Part shown: positions 63,168-64,000 of the stretch, in pieces
Position numbering within the stretch: the stretch's first letter is position 1
How the letters are laid out: every line of letters begins with the position of its first letter
NCBI RefSeq assembly: GCF_018390555.1
Contig: NZ_JAHBGB010000033.1
Location: 1-64,000 of the forward strand
Length of the DNA stretch: 64,000 nucleotides
Direction: 5' to 3'
Source: Ancylobacter oerskovii
GTDB taxonomy: Bacteria; Pseudomonadota; Alphaproteobacteria; Rhizobiales; Xanthobacteraceae
The notes under the pieces: model-generated
What the model was told of the DNA's origin: nothing
Database searches by the model: none
Seen by the model: the letters and a program-made list of their open reading frames with translations, nothing else
Program-made: the position numbers and the translations under genes

Positions 63168-64000
63168 ATGAAACGTCTTTTGGCCGCGGCGGCGGGCCTC
63201 GTCGCCCTCACCGGCGTGGCGTCCGCGCAGACGGACGGCTTCGTCACCACCGATGTGAACCTGCGTGCCGGGCCGGGCACCGACTATCCGGCGGTGGCGG
63301 TGCTGGGCGCCGGGACGCCGCTCGCCATCTTCGGCTGCCTGGAAAGCTACAGCTGGTGCGACGTCGACTGGCGCGGCTATCGCGGCTGGGTCTCCGCGCG
63401 CTACCTCGAATATGATTATCGCGGCCGGCGCGTGGAGCTGCCCGACTACGCCCCGATGATCGGCGTGCCGATCATCGGCTTCAGCATCGACAATTACTGG
63501 GGCCGCTATTATCGCGACCGACCCTGGTACGGCGACCGCTATCGCTGGGGAGCGCCTCCCGGCCGCCGGCCGCCCCCGCCCCCGCCCCCGGGCGGAGGCT
63601 GGTATGGCGGCCCGCCTCCGGGGGGTGGCTGGAACAACGGCCCGCCGCGTGGCGGCTGGAATGGTGGACCGCCGCCCCGTGGCGGGTGGAACGACGCCCC
63701 GCCGCCTCGCGGGGGGTGGAACGACGGCCCGCCTCCCCGCGGGGGATGGAACGACGCCCCGCCGCGCGGGGGCGGCAATGGCGGCTGGAACGGTGGTGGC
63801 GGCGGCTGGAACGGCGGTGGCGGCGGCCCGCCCCCGCGCGGCAATGGCGGCCCTCCCCCGCAGCAGGGGCGCCCGCCGCAGCAGGAACGCCCGCCGCAGC
63901 AGGCCTTGCCTCCCGGACCGCCGCCGCAGATGGGGCAGCGCCCCGGCCCGCAGCGGCAGAATGACGGCTGCCCGGATGTGGCGATGCGCAAGGGGCAGTG
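63168..64000 (+). CDS. Secreted SH3-domain protein with Gly/Pro/Trp-rich repeats, truncated at the window end
   Basis: At least 277 residues, continuing past the window. Signal peptide (LLAAAAGLVALTGVASAQ) and then a bacterial SH3 domain (VTTDVNLRAGPGTDYPAVAV to WRGYRGWVSARYLEYDY) at about 25-85. A long low-complexity tail follows with repeats of the type GGWNDAPPPRGGW and polyglycine/proline runs. SH3_3 domains often bind the cell wall. GGAG precedes ATG 63168. The rest lies outside. Confidence 0.75.
   Translation, partial: MKRLLAAAAGLVALTGVASAQTDGFVTTDVNLRAGPGTDYPAVAVLGAGTPLAIFGCLESYSWCDVDWRGYRGWVSARYLEYDYRGRRVELPDYAPMIGVPIIGFSIDNYWGRYYRDRPWYGDRYRWGAPPGRRPPPPPPPGGGWYGGPPPGGGWNNGPPRGGWNGGPPPRGGWNDAPPPRGGWNDGPPPRGGWNDAPPRGGGNGGWNGGGGGWNGGGGGPPPRGNGGPPPQQGRPPQQERPPQQALPPGPPPQMGQRPGPQRQNDGCPDVAMRKGQ

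Overview
The window is high-GC DNA from a member of the Hyphomicrobiales. This rests on the core genes (YggT and DUF167 pair, RlmN, MtaB-FtsY-YciB run, NDUFA9-like protein, TesA opposite YbbA/YbbP), the many small rhizobial-type proteins, sites resembling the EcfG stress promoter, and palindromic repeats typical of rhizobial genomes. A Xanthobacteraceae-like host (Ancylobacter, Starkeya or Xanthobacter type) is my guess, not a demonstration. No rRNA and no CRISPR array were seen.

Region 1 (1 to about 20,740) is accessory DNA ending at a tRNA-Ala(CGC) gene. It opens with four phage-like genes (69-4126). A patchwork follows: small stress-type proteins, an orphan branched-chain-type solute-binding protein, a Hint-domain protein, a glycosyltransferase with a glycogen-debranching-type hydrolase, Hsp20, a PsiF-repeat protein, a metallo-beta-lactamase-fold hydrolase, an HNH nuclease and an orphan BrnA-like DNA-binding protein. 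Three pairs of small paralogues, several gene relics (PAS kinase, SRAP peptidase), an array of GTTCCCC motifs and an array of paired AATCAA motifs make it look like an old, eroded island.

Region 2 (20,814-43,921) is ordinary chromosome: typA, a site-2 protease, argG, rlmN, dapF-mtaB-ftsY-yciB, an aldo/keto reductase, tesA-like/ybbA/ybbP and a Bax-inhibitor-1 protein, with several copies of palindromic intergenic repeats.

Region 3 (44,040-60,683) is a compact integrated element of about 16.6 kb in the 3' end of tRNA-Leu(CAG), bounded by a 15-bp repeat with one mismatch. It encodes a primase-helicase, an origin-like array with a 19-bp perfect hairpin, TerS, TerL, portal, a protease/capsid fusion, a gpW-like joining protein and a tyrosine integrase. 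It has no tail, lysis or holin genes, which is the gene set of a capsid-forming phage satellite (cf-PICI type). Its cargo is a Fic toxin with a small antitoxin and an MmeI-like restriction-methylation protein. Joining the two ends in silico fuses the integrase frame across the attachment core to a 44-codon frame at the left end. That frame's stop overlaps the primase start. In the excised circle, integrase would thus have a different C terminus and lie directly upstream of primase in one transcription unit, while in the integrated state two host terminators stand in front of primase. This is the most interesting feature of the window.

Region 4 (60,785-64,000) is chromosome again: an NDUFA9-like protein, UppP and a truncated SH3-domain secreted protein.
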